This document shows positions 30,862 through 37,957 of a stretch of DNA of 43,139 nucleotides, piece after piece. Under the pieces are notes generated by a model. The model ran no database searches. It was not told the DNA's origin and saw only the letters and a list, made by a program, of their open reading frames with translations. The stretch comes from Austwickia sp039812465 (GTDB lineage Bacteria > Actinomycetota > Actinomycetes > Actinomycetales > Dermatophilaceae), in NCBI GenBank assembly GCA_039812465.1, contig JBDIAS010000007.1, forward strand, positions 1 to 43,139, in the 5' to 3' direction. The position numbers and the translations under genes were made by a program. How positions within the stretch are numbered: the stretch's first letter is position 1; each line of letters begins with the position of its first letter.

Positions 30862-32058
30862 ATGGTGACGCGGGTCGGGATCGTCTGGGACGAGAGCCTC
30901 ACGGGCTACAACTTCGGGGCCCATCACCCGATGGACCCGGTCCGGCTCGACCTGACCGCGCGCCTGTGCCGCGAGTTCGGACTTCTCGACTGCCCTGAGG
31001 CCTCGCTGATCAACCCCGACGTCCCCGACGACGACATCCTGCTGGCCGTGCACACCCCGGACTACGTCGCGGCCGTCAAGGCGGCCTCGGAGAACCCGCT
31101 GGCCGCGTCGACGCGCTACGGGCTGGGGACCGAGGACGACCCGGCGTTCCACGGCATCCACGAGGTCAGCGCCCGGATCTCCGCCGGCACCCTGGAGGTG
31201 TGCCGCGGCGTGTGGGAGGGGACTTACGACCACGGGGTCAACTTCACGGGCGGCTTCCATCACGCGATGCCGAACACCGCGGCCGGCTTTTGCATCTACA
31301 ACGACGCCGGGGTGGCCATCCAGTGGCTGCTCGATCACGGCGTCGAGCGGGTCGCGTACGTCGATGTCGACGTGCACCACGGCGACGGCGTGGAGCGGAT
31401 GTTCTGGGACGAGCCGCGCGTGCTGACCGTGTCGATGCACGAAACCGGCGCGGTCCTGTTTCCCGGCACGGGCTTCGCGACGGACACCGGCGGCTCGGCC
31501 GCTCCCGCCGGGGCCGTCAACGTGGCGCTACCGCCGGGCGTCGGGGACGCCCCCTGGCTTCGCGCTTACCACGCGATCGTGCCCGCGGCGCTGCGTGCCT
31601 TCGCCCCGCAGATCATCGTCTCCCAGCACGGTGCCGACACCCACAGCCTCGACCCGCTGGCGCACCTGGCGCTCTCGGTGGACGCCCAGAAGATCGCGAT
31701 GGAGAGCATGCGCGACCTCGCGAACGAGCTGTGCGGGGGCAAGTGGGTCGCCCTGGGCGGCGGGGGTTACGAGGTCGTCGACGTCGTGCCGCGATCGTGG
31801 ACGCACCTGGTCGCGGTCGCCTTGGGCCGGGACGTCCCGCTGGAGGCGCCGGTCCCGGAGACGTGGCGCGAGCACGTCCGCAAGCTGTTCGGTGTGCCCG
31901 GGCCGGAGATGATGGGCGACGGCGCCTCCGACCGTGGACGGATCTGGTTCCGCGCCTGGGAGTCCGGCTTCGACCCGGACAACAGCGTGGACCGCGCGAT
32001 CATGGCCACCCGGGAGGCGGTCTTCCCGGGTCTCGGCCTGGACGTCTGGTACGACTGA
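30862..32058 (+). CDS. acuC: Histone deacetylase-like protein (acetoin utilisation protein AcuC)
   Basis: The 398-residue class I arginase/deacetylase fold has GGFHHAMPNTAAGFCIYND (active-site His133-His134), YVDVDVHHGDGVE with zinc ligands Asp170 and His172, QHGADTHSLDPLAHL with the third zinc ligand, and GGGGYEVVDVVPRSW. By family it removes acetyl groups from lysines, often of acetyl-CoA synthetase. Start at ATG 30862 is supported by the leaderless promoter. No acetoin genes adjoin it, so its target is unclear. A perfect intrinsic terminator follows. Confidence 0.92.
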   Translation: MVTRVGIVWDESLTGYNFGAHHPMDPVRLDLTARLCREFGLLDCPEASLINPDVPDDDILLAVHTPDYVAAVKAASENPLAASTRYGLGTEDDPAFHGIHEVSARISAGTLEVCRGVWEGTYDHGVNFTGGFHHAMPNTAAGFCIYNDAGVAIQWLLDHGVERVAYVDVDVHHGDGVERMFWDEPRVLTVSMHETGAVLFPGTGFATDTGGSAAPAGAVNVALPPGVGDAPWLRAYHAIVPAALRAFAPQIIVSQHGADTHSLDPLAHLALSVDAQKIAMESMRDLANELCGGKWVALGGGGYEVVDVVPRSWTHLVAVALGRDVPLEAPVPETWREHVRKLFGVPGPEMMGDGASDRGRIWFRAWESGFDPDNSVDRAIMATREAVFPGLGLDVWYD

Positions 32059-32084
32059 CCGACCACCCCGGGCGACTGAGTCGA

Positions 32085-32107
32085 CGCCGCCAGGCGGCGG
32101 TTTCTTT
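32085..32107 (+). terminator. Intrinsic terminator after acuC
   Basis: CGCCGC-CAG-GCGGCG followed by GTTTCTTT, 27 bases after the acuC stop. It is the only hairpin in the window with a clear U-rich tail. Confidence 0.85.
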
Positions 32108-32285
32108 GGCACTCAACGATTTCCGTGACCAAGTCGGTGGATCGGAGCGTCCCGGAGGGGTCGCCCGGCGTGGCATGATGGCCCTGCCGCGGCACCCGTG
32201 ACCGGCCGCCGCGACACGTCATCCCTGTCGTCCCGTTCGCGCCCAAGGGCTTGCTTCCCCGCGCGTCTCCCCACGGAGGTCACCC

Positions 32286-32486
32286 ATGCTCGACGTCGCT
32301 CGCCGCGAGGCCTCGCACTTGTTGACGGTCGCGGAGGTCGCCGCCCGGCTGCGGGTGTCGAAGATGACCGTCTACCGCCTGATCCACGCGGGAGAGCTGC
32401 CGGCGCTGCGCGTCGGTCGATCCTTCCGGGTGCCCGCCCAGGCGGCCGAGGAGTACCTGGCCGCCGCGTACGTCGCCATCGCCTGA
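32286..32486 (+). CDS. BldC-like MerR/excisionase-type DNA-binding protein
   Basis: The 66-residue protein is a winged helix-turn-helix: LLTVAEVAARLRVSKMTVYRLIHAGELPALRVGRSFRVP is spread over residues 12-50. This is the size and style of BldC, a developmental regulator conserved in actinobacteria, and of M. tuberculosis Rv0500A at the same place between proC and bS22. It binds DNA cooperatively on direct repeats in Streptomyces. ATG 32286 follows GGAGG with standard spacing. The next gap holds four 22-23-base tandem repeats that could be its own binding sites (inference). Confidence 0.9.
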   Translation: MLDVARREASHLLTVAEVAARLRVSKMTVYRLIHAGELPALRVGRSFRVPAQAAEEYLAAAYVAIA

Positions 32487-32494
32487 GCCCTCGC

Positions 32495-32585
32495 GAACAC
32501 CGCAGTCCCGGCGGCTCGAACACTGCAGTCCTGGCGCTCGAACACTGCAGTCCTGTCAGCTTGAACACTGCAGTCCTGGCGGTTC
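32495..32585. repeat. Four 22-23-base tandem repeats
   Basis: Units start at 32495, 32518, 32540 and 32563, each beginning GAACACTGCAGTCCTGG or a close variant and containing the palindrome ACTGCAGT (the first unit has ACCGCAGT). They lie just after the bldC-like stop and before the promoter of the bS22 gene. Unit length corresponds to about two helical turns. Confidence 0.9.
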
Positions 32586-32610
32586 GCCCGTGATGAGGGC
32601 GGGCGTACTT

Positions 32611-32640
32611 TTGGTTGGCGCCTGCCCGCCGGAGTACGCT
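32611..32640 (+). promoter_or_regulatory. Promoter of the bS22 gene
   Basis: TTGGTT (32611-32616) and TACGCT (32635-32640) with an 18-base spacer, 32 bases before ATG 32672. The stretch TACTTTTGGTT just before it is AT-rich for this genome. Confidence 0.55.
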
Positions 32641-32671
32641 GGCCAGCGGAAAGCACGCGAAAGGACCACAC

Positions 32672-32770
32672 ATGGGCTCAGTCATCAAGAAGCGCCGCAA
32701 GCGGATGGCGAAGAAGAAGCACCGCAAGCTGCTGCGCAAGACGCGTCACCAGCGCCGTAACAAGAAGTGA
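32672..32770 (+). CDS. 30S ribosomal protein bS22 (AURKAIP1/COX24-domain peptide)
   Basis: The 32-residue, extremely basic peptide starts MGSVIKKRRKRMAKKK and ends HQRRNKK, nearly identical to the 33-residue actinobacterial peptide seen in mycobacterial ribosomes and called bS22. It is encoded at the same place as Rv0500B, after the bldC-like gene. It binds in the 30S subunit near the decoding centre. AAAGGAC lies just upstream of the ATG. It is short enough to be missed by gene finders. A promoter precedes it and a strong hairpin follows it, so it is probably transcribed on its own. Confidence 0.93.
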   Translation: MGSVIKKRRKRMAKKKHRKLLRKTRHQRRNKK

Positions 32771-32796
32771 GCGCTGCCCGCCGCGTGCTGAGCACC

Positions 32797-32829
32797 AGGC
32801 CCGCGCCCGGGACTCCGGGACGCGGGCCT
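32797..32829 (+). terminator. Hairpin terminator after bS22 gene
   Basis: A perfect 9-base stem AGGCCCGCG/CGCGGGCCT encloses a second stem CCCGG-GACT-CCGGG, starting 26 bases after the stop codon. No U-tract. Confidence 0.7.
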
Positions 32830-32919
32830 CGTCGTGAGAGCGGTCGCGGGGGCTGGCGCGCCTGAGGGGCGCGCGTGGCCCGCGAGGACCGGAGCGCGGC
32901 GCGGGCGGGCGGAGGAGCT

Positions 32920-33960
32920 ATGAGCAGCACGATCCTGGTCACGGGAGTGTCCCGCCACCTCGGGGCGGCGGTGGCGCGCCGCCTGATCGAGCTCCCGGAC
33001 GTTCGCCGGGTCATCGGGCTCGACGTCATCCACCCGAGCGAGGCGCTCGAGGGCGTGGAGTTCGTGCGCGCCGACATCCGCAACGCGGTGGTCGGTCGCA
33101 TGCTGGAGCACGCGCGCGTCGACACCGTGGTGCACCTGGCGCTCAGCACCGCGGTGACCCAGGGCAAGGCCCGAGCCTCCCAGAAGGAGGCCAATGTCAT
33201 CGGCACCATGCAGCTGCTGGCGGCCTGCCAGGCCACCCCGCAGCTGCGGCGGATCGTCCTGAAGTCCACCTGCGCGGTCTACGGGTCCTCCGCGCACAAC
33301 CCCGCCCTTCTCACCGAGGAGCAGACCGCCCCGGTCTCCCGGGCGGGCGGCGCGGTGCGGGACGCGCTGGAGGTGGAGCGCTATCTGTGGGCGGCGCGGC
33401 GCCGCCGGCCCGACCTCGCCTCCACGACCCTGCGCCTCGCGCACGTCGTCGGCCCGCACGCGAGCTCGAGGCTGTTGGACTACCTGAAGCTGCCGGTAGT
33501 GCCGGTGCCGCTCGGCTTCGACGCCCGGCTGCAGTTCCTCCATGAGCAGGACGCGATCGAGGCGATCGTGACGGCCGCGACCGGGCCGATGGTGGGCGTG
33601 GTCAACGTGGCGGGCGACGGGGTGATCACGGTGCGCCAGGCGGCGGCCCTGGCCGGCCGGCCCTACCTGGCGCTGCCCACCCAGGGTGGGGCGCTGGTGT
33701 CCCTGCTGGCCAAGGCGCTGGGGAGCACCTCGATCGACGACGCCGACCTGGACTTCCTGCGCTACGGGCGGGTCCTCGACACGACCGCCGCCCGCGAGCG
33801 GCTGGGCTTCACCCCCCGGTGGAGCACCCGCGCGGCCTACCTCGACGCCGTCGCGGAGTTCCCTCCCGGAGTGCCGGCGGCCGCCTCCGTGCGCGACTGG
33901 GCTTACGCGCTCGGCGCGGCGGTGCGCAGCGGCGTGGGCGATCGCAGGGAGCGGCCGTGA
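32920..33960 (+). CDS. NAD-dependent epimerase/dehydratase family protein (GalE2-like, Rv0501 type)
   Basis: The 346-residue extended SDR-like protein has the N-terminal ILVTGVSRHLGAAVARRL (5-22; TGXXXXXG), ADIRNAVVG, LKSTCAVYGSS (SDR Ser with Tyr in VYG) and VVNVAGDGVITVRQAA. The canonical YXXXK is not clear: the equivalent region reads RDALEVERYL, with Tyr but no Lys four later, so classical UDP-glucose epimerase activity is doubtful. It matches Rv0501 in place and style. ATG 32920 follows GGAGGA. The downstream acyltransferase gene overlaps its stop by four bases, so the two are coupled. Confidence 0.85.
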   Translation: MSSTILVTGVSRHLGAAVARRLIELPDVRRVIGLDVIHPSEALEGVEFVRADIRNAVVGRMLEHARVDTVVHLALSTAVTQGKARASQKEANVIGTMQLLAACQATPQLRRIVLKSTCAVYGSSAHNPALLTEEQTAPVSRAGGAVRDALEVERYLWAARRRRPDLASTTLRLAHVVGPHASSRLLDYLKLPVVPVPLGFDARLQFLHEQDAIEAIVTAATGPMVGVVNVAGDGVITVRQAAALAGRPYLALPTQGGALVSLLAKALGSTSIDDADLDFLRYGRVLDTTAARERLGFTPRWSTRAAYLDAVAEFPPGVPAAASVRDWAYALGAAVRSGVGDRRERP

Positions 33961-35018
33961 CCTCAGACCGGGAGACGCCTTACCCTCAGTTCCCCGCGCA
34001 GGCGACCGGCCCCGCTCCCGCGACCGGCCCGGCTCCCGCGACCGGCCCCGCGACCGGTCCGGCTCCCGCGACCGGCCCGGCGATCGGCGCGACCCCGGGC
34101 GCCGAGGAGATCGCGCAGGCGGTCGCGATCCTGGTCAACGCCCTGCGCTGGGCCGTGCGCCAGGTCGGCGTCCCCGAGGAGGAGGTCGAGGACAAGGTCG
34201 CGGACCTGTTGGCCTTCCTGCGACGACGGCTGACCGGTGACTTCGTGATCGACGAGTTCGGCTTCGACGCGGACTTCGCCGACCACGTCTACCTGCCGCT
34301 GCTGCGCCCGCTCTACCGCAACTGGTTCCGCGTCGAGGTCCGCGGCATCCACCACATCCCGGAGCGCGGCGGCGGCCTCGTGGTGGCCAACCACTCGGGG
34401 ACGATCGCGCTGGACTCCCTGATGACCCAGCTGGCCGTGCACGACGAGCATCCCGCCCAGCGGCACCTTCGGATGCTCGGCGCCGACCTGGTCTTCTCGC
34501 TGCCGGTGCTGGGGGACCTCTCGCGCAAGGCCGGCGCGACGCTGGCCTCGCCCGGGGATGCGGATCGCCTGCTGGCGGCCGGGCACCTCGTCGGGGTGTG
34601 GCCGGAGGGCTTCAAGGGGGTCGGCAAGCCGTTCACCGAGCGCTACCGGTTGCAGCGGTTCGGGCGCGGCGGGTTCGTCGCCTCGGCGCTGCGGGCGGGC
34701 GTACCGATCATCCCGTGCAGCGTCGTCGGCGCCGAGGAGACCTACCCGATCCTCGGCAGCATCGACCCGGTGGCCAAGGCCCTGCACCTGCCGTACTTCC
34801 CCGTCACACCGACCTTCCCCCACCTCGGGGTGCTCGGCCTGATCCCGCTGCCCAGCAAGTGGATCATCGAGTTCGGGGAGCCGATCCCCACCGACCACCT
34901 GGGCGACGGCGCCGCGGACGACCCGGTCCTGGTCTTCGACATCACCGACCGGGTGCGCGAGACGATCCAGCGCACGCTCTACTCCCTCCTGGTCCAACGG
35001 GGCTCGCCGTTCTCCTGA
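33957..35018 (+). CDS. PlsC-type acyltransferase (Rv0502-like)
   Basis: The 353-residue protein has a 1-acylglycerol-3-phosphate acyltransferase-like domain: VVANHSGTIALDS (about 142-154; His then Asp six residues on, rather than the usual four), GVWPEGFKG (glycerophosphate motif) and VPIIPCSVVGAEETYP. The substrate is not known; it likely acylates a lipid or polyketide precursor at the membrane. The first 45 residues contain Pro-Ala-Thr-Gly repeats encoded by degenerate 15-base units (34001-34085), a probable disordered tail. GTG 33957 overlaps the epimerase stop (GTGA). The order epimerase-acyltransferase is that of Rv0501-Rv0502. Confidence 0.85.
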   Translation: MTSDRETPYPQFPAQATGPAPATGPAPATGPATGPAPATGPAIGATPGAEEIAQAVAILVNALRWAVRQVGVPEEEVEDKVADLLAFLRRRLTGDFVIDEFGFDADFADHVYLPLLRPLYRNWFRVEVRGIHHIPERGGGLVVANHSGTIALDSLMTQLAVHDEHPAQRHLRMLGADLVFSLPVLGDLSRKAGATLASPGDADRLLAAGHLVGVWPEGFKGVGKPFTERYRLQRFGRGGFVASALRAGVPIIPCSVVGAEETYPILGSIDPVAKALHLPYFPVTPTFPHLGVLGLIPLPSKWIIEFGEPIPTDHLGDGAADDPVLVFDITDRVRETIQRTLYSLLVQRGSPFS

Positions 35019-35078
35019 GCCGCGGTCCCGCCGGGGGAAGGAGGGACGCGTACGTCGATGGCGGGCGCGCGCATCCCG

Positions 35079-35084
35079 TACCGT
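35079..35084 (+). promoter_or_regulatory. -10 box of predicted near-leaderless glutaredoxin-like gene mRNA
   Basis: TACCGT, 8 bases before ATG 35093. Confidence 0.4.
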
Positions 35085-35092
35085 GGGCCAGC

Positions 35093-35371
35093 ATGGCGCC
35101 CACCCCGCCCCCGACCCCCGACGCGCAGGACCCGCGCATCGTCCTCGTGACCGTGCCGCACTGCCAGCTCTGCGATCGGGCCCGCCCGATCGTGGCGCGG
35201 GTCGCCGCCGAGGCCGGGGTGGCCTGGCGGGAGCTGGACATGATGCGCGACGGGGCCGCGGATCCGTCGTGGTGGGACAACGTCCCGATCGTCCTGCTGG
35301 ACGGCGAGGTCGCCGGCACCCTGCGCGTCGAGGAGGCGCGCCTCGCGGCGGCGCTGCGGGACCTCGCCTGA
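35093..35371 (+). CDS. Glutaredoxin-like thioredoxin-fold protein (Rv0508 type)
   Basis: The 92-residue protein has a thioredoxin fold with redox pair CQLC in VTVPHCQLCDRARP (about 19-32), then WRELDMMRD and NVPIVLLDGEVAGTLRVEE, where the cis-Pro of VPIVL is preserved. This is the DUF836/glutaredoxin-like family, present at the same site before hemA in mycobacteria (Rv0508). It is probably a thiol oxidoreductase; its partner is unknown. Start ATG 35093 fits both the family length and the promoter. The hemA leader begins after it. Confidence 0.85.
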   Translation: MAPTPPPTPDAQDPRIVLVTVPHCQLCDRARPIVARVAAEAGVAWRELDMMRDGAADPSWWDNVPIVLLDGEVAGTLRVEEARLAAALRDLA

Positions 35372-35484
35372 CGGGTCGCGTCGGACGGGTCGCGTCGAAC
35401 AGGTCGCGAAGGGACGGGCGGTGCGCGGGGAACGGGAGAGTATGTCGAAGACCACAGGGCCGGGTGGCGAGATCGTCGTGACGT

Positions 35485-35514
35485 TTGGTACGCCCCCGCG
35501 GATCTGCCTATGGT
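35485..35514 (+). promoter_or_regulatory. hemA: Candidate hemA promoter
   Basis: TTGGTA (35485-35490) and TATGGT (35509-35514) with an 18-base spacer. It would give a leader of about 145 bases before hemA. Two frames that cross it do not look coding. Confidence 0.5.
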
Positions 35515-35593
35515 GGACTGTCCAAGTTCCGTTCATCCTTGATGTTGTCCGACCTGGATCCCCGATCGCGATCCGACGAGGAGTGCTGACCGC

Positions 35594-35650
35594 CTGTGGC
35601 CGCTGAGGAGACGCTCCCACCGTGCGGGCTCCCGTCGGCGACGGCCACAG
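35594..35650 (+). promoter_or_regulatory. hemA: Structured leader hairpin upstream of hemA
   Basis: CTGTGGCCG (35594-35602) is exactly complementary to CGGCCACAG (35642-35650), bringing a 39-base G/C-rich loop together 16 bases before the hemA start; GCTGAGG occurs both just inside the 5' arm and straddling the end of the 3' arm. It could control hemA translation; no known riboswitch class is recognised. Confidence 0.4.
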
Positions 35651-35666
35651 CTGAGGCGGTGACCGC

Positions 35667-36974
35667 ATGAGCCTCATCGCGATGGGCCTGTCGCACCACA
35701 GCGCGCCCGTCCACGTGCTGGAGGAGGCCGCGCTCGACGAGGGGGGCGTGACCGCCCTCGCCGACCGCCTGTCCGGCGCGGAGAGCGTGCGGGAGGTCGT
35801 GGTCCTCGCGACCTGCAACCGGCTGGAGGTCTACGCGGAGGCGGCCACCTTCCACGGCGCGGTCACCGACCTGGGCGCGGCGCTGGTCCACGCGACCGGG
35901 ATCCCGCAGGACCGGCTGGCCGACTACCTCTACGTGCACTACGAGGACCGCGCGATCGCGCACCTGTTCTCCGTGGCCTGCGGGCTGGACTCGATGGCGG
36001 TCGGGGAGTCCTCGATCCTCGGCCAGCTGCGGGCGGCGCTGCGGCGCGCCCAGCGGGACGGGCGGGTGGGGCCCGAGCTCAACGGGCTGCTGCAGCACGC
36101 GCTGCGGGTCGGCAAGCGGGCTCACGCCGAGACCAGCCTGGACCGGACGAGCGTGTCCCTCGTGGAGGCCGGGCTGAGCGCCGCGGTCGAGCACGTCGGC
36201 CCGATCGAGCGCGCCCGGGTTCTGATCGTGGGCGCCGGGTCGATCGCCGCCCTGGCCGTGGCCACGCTGGACCGGTCCGGCTGCTCGGACCTCGAGATCG
36301 CGAGCCGCACCCTGGACCGGGCCCGCCGCCTGGCGGCTCCGATCGGCGCCCGCGCGCTGCCGATGACCCGCCTGGACTCCGCGCTCCGCGCGGCCGACAT
36401 CGTGATCTCCTGCACTGGCGCGGTCGGGCACATCCTCGACGAGGACCGGGTGCGCGCGGTCACCGAACAGCGCCACGGCCGCCCCCAGGCCTACGTCGAC
36501 CTCGCGCTGCCCCGGGACGTGGACCGGGCGGTGGTCGACCTCCCCGGCGTCCGGCTGATCAGCCTGTCCGAGCTCGGCGACCTGCTGGCCGGCCGCGGCT
36601 CCGGCGACGAGGTCGCCGAGGTGCGCGACCTGGTCACGGTCGAGGTCGCGACCTACCTGGCCCGGCGCCGCATGACCCAGGTGGCCCCCACGGTGGCGGC
36701 GCTGCGCGCCCGCGCGGTCGGCCTGATGGAGAACGAGGCGGCCCGGCTGGAGTCCCGGCTGCCCGAGCTCGACGAGCGGCAGCGCGCCGAGGTGCGCCTC
36801 GCGCTGCACCGGACCGTCGACAAGCTGCTGCACACCCCGACCGTGCGGGTCAAGGAGCTGGCGGGGCGCGGCGAGCCCGGGGATTACGCCGACGCGCTGC
36901 GCCAGCTGTTCGGCCTGGACCCCCACGACGTGGCGGCCGTGTCGTCGCCGAGCGAGAGCGGGGGGCTCGCGTGA
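35667..36974 (+). CDS. hemA: Glutamyl-tRNA reductase
   Basis: The 435-residue protein has catalytic Cys50 in VLATCNRLEVY, the substrate region SHHSAPV (9-15), GLDSMAVGESSILGQ (about 105-119), the NADPH domain VLIVGAGSIAALA, and a C-terminal helical dimerisation domain. It reduces glutamyl-tRNA to glutamate-1-semialdehyde, the committed step of the C5 pathway. ATG 35667 has GAGGCGGTGA upstream. hemC starts four bases before its end (GTGA), so hemA, C, D and B form one coupled operon. There is no heme-regulatory Cys-Pro motif near the N-terminus. Confidence 0.97.
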   Translation: MSLIAMGLSHHSAPVHVLEEAALDEGGVTALADRLSGAESVREVVVLATCNRLEVYAEAATFHGAVTDLGAALVHATGIPQDRLADYLYVHYEDRAIAHLFSVACGLDSMAVGESSILGQLRAALRRAQRDGRVGPELNGLLQHALRVGKRAHAETSLDRTSVSLVEAGLSAAVEHVGPIERARVLIVGAGSIAALAVATLDRSGCSDLEIASRTLDRARRLAAPIGARALPMTRLDSALRAADIVISCTGAVGHILDEDRVRAVTEQRHGRPQAYVDLALPRDVDRAVVDLPGVRLISLSELGDLLAGRGSGDEVAEVRDLVTVEVATYLARRRMTQVAPTVAALRARAVGLMENEAARLESRLPELDERQRAEVRLALHRTVDKLLHTPTVRVKELAGRGEPGDYADALRQLFGLDPHDVAAVSSPSESGGLA

Positions 36975-37957
36975 GCGGGGCGTCGCCCGCGCCGCTGCGG
37001 CTCGCCACCCGGCGCAGCGTCCTCGCCACGACGCAGGCGGGGTGGGTCGCCGACCTGCTGCGGGCCCGCGGCCACGCGGTCGAGTTGGTGCCGATCGTCA
37101 CCGAGGGTGACACGAACCGGGCCGCCCTGACCCAGATCGGCGGGACGGGCGTGTTTGCCTCCGCCCTGCGGGACGCGCTGCGCGAGGGCTCCGTCGATTT
37201 CGCGGTGCACTCGCTCAAGGACCTGCCGACGGCGCCCGCGCCCGGCCTCGCGATCGCCGCCGTGCCAGCCCGGGAGGATCCCCGCGACGTCCTCGTGAGC
37301 CGCGACCACGTGGCCCTGCGCTCGCTACCGACCGGCGCCGTGGTCGGGACCGGTTCGCCGCGCCGCGCGGCGCAGCTGCGGGCCCTGCGCGCGGACCTGA
37401 CGATCCGGCCGATCCGCGGCAACATCGAGACCCGCCTCTCGCTCGTCGCCGACGGGCAGTGCGACGCGATCGTGCTCGCCCGCGCGGGCCTGGCCCGCCT
37501 CGGTCGGCTCGACGCGATCAGCGAGGTCCTGCCGCTGGAGGACATGCTCCCCGCCGCCGGGCAGGGGGCGCTCGCCGTGGAGTGCCGGAGCGACCGCGAA
37601 GACCTGGGCGAACTCCTGGCGGCCCTGGACGACCCGGGGACCCGCGCCTGCGTGAGCGCCGAGCGCGCTCTGCTGGCCGCTTTGGAGGCCGGCTGCACCG
37701 CCCCGATCGGCGCCCACGCCGATCTGGTGCAAGGCCGCGCCGGGCTTGCCCTGTCCCTGTCCGCGTTCCTGGGCGCGGACGAGGGTGGCGGCGGCGCCGC
37801 GCGGGCGGTCGTCCCGCGGCGCGCGTCGATGTCCGGGCCGCCATCCGATCCCCAGGGCCTTGGCGTCGCCCTGGCCGGCCGCCTCCTCGACCCCGGGGGA
37901 GGGCCGCCGCTGGGGACGCAGGGAGCAGGCACTCAGGAGCAGGAGCAAGAGCAGTGA
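36971..37957 (+). CDS. hemC: Hydroxymethylbilane synthase (porphobilinogen deaminase)
   Basis: The 328-residue protein has LRLATRRSVLATTQ (usual form LRIGTRGSXLA), VHSLKDLPT, GSPRRAAQLRALRADL and RGNIETRL, and the dipyrromethane-cofactor Cys242 in EAGCTAPIG, the same number as in E. coli. It links four porphobilinogens to hydroxymethylbilane. The final residues are (Glu-Gln) repeats, TQEQEQEQ, encoded by GAGCAGGAGCAAGAGCAG, which also provides the purine-rich ribosome site for the overlapping hemD start. Start GTG 36971 overlaps the hemA stop. Confidence 0.97.
   Translation: MSGASPAPLRLATRRSVLATTQAGWVADLLRARGHAVELVPIVTEGDTNRAALTQIGGTGVFASALRDALREGSVDFAVHSLKDLPTAPAPGLAIAAVPAREDPRDVLVSRDHVALRSLPTGAVVGTGSPRRAAQLRALRADLTIRPIRGNIETRLSLVADGQCDAIVLARAGLARLGRLDAISEVLPLEDMLPAAGQGALAVECRSDREDLGELLAALDDPGTRACVSAERALLAALEAGCTAPIGAHADLVQGRAGLALSLSAFLGADEGGGGAARAVVPRRASMSGPPSDPQGLGVALAGRLLDPGGGPPLGTQGAGTQEQEQEQ

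Noticed and set aside
32495..32585. LexA/SOS box in the TCGAACACTGCAG repeats
   Set aside because: Only the first half CGAAC is present; the required GTTCG half-site is missing in every unit.
35421..35606. A 61-codon frame (internal start MSKTTGPGGEIVV) upstream of hemA
   Set aside because: It contains the candidate hemA promoter, lacks a recognisable domain, and its second half has poor codon use.
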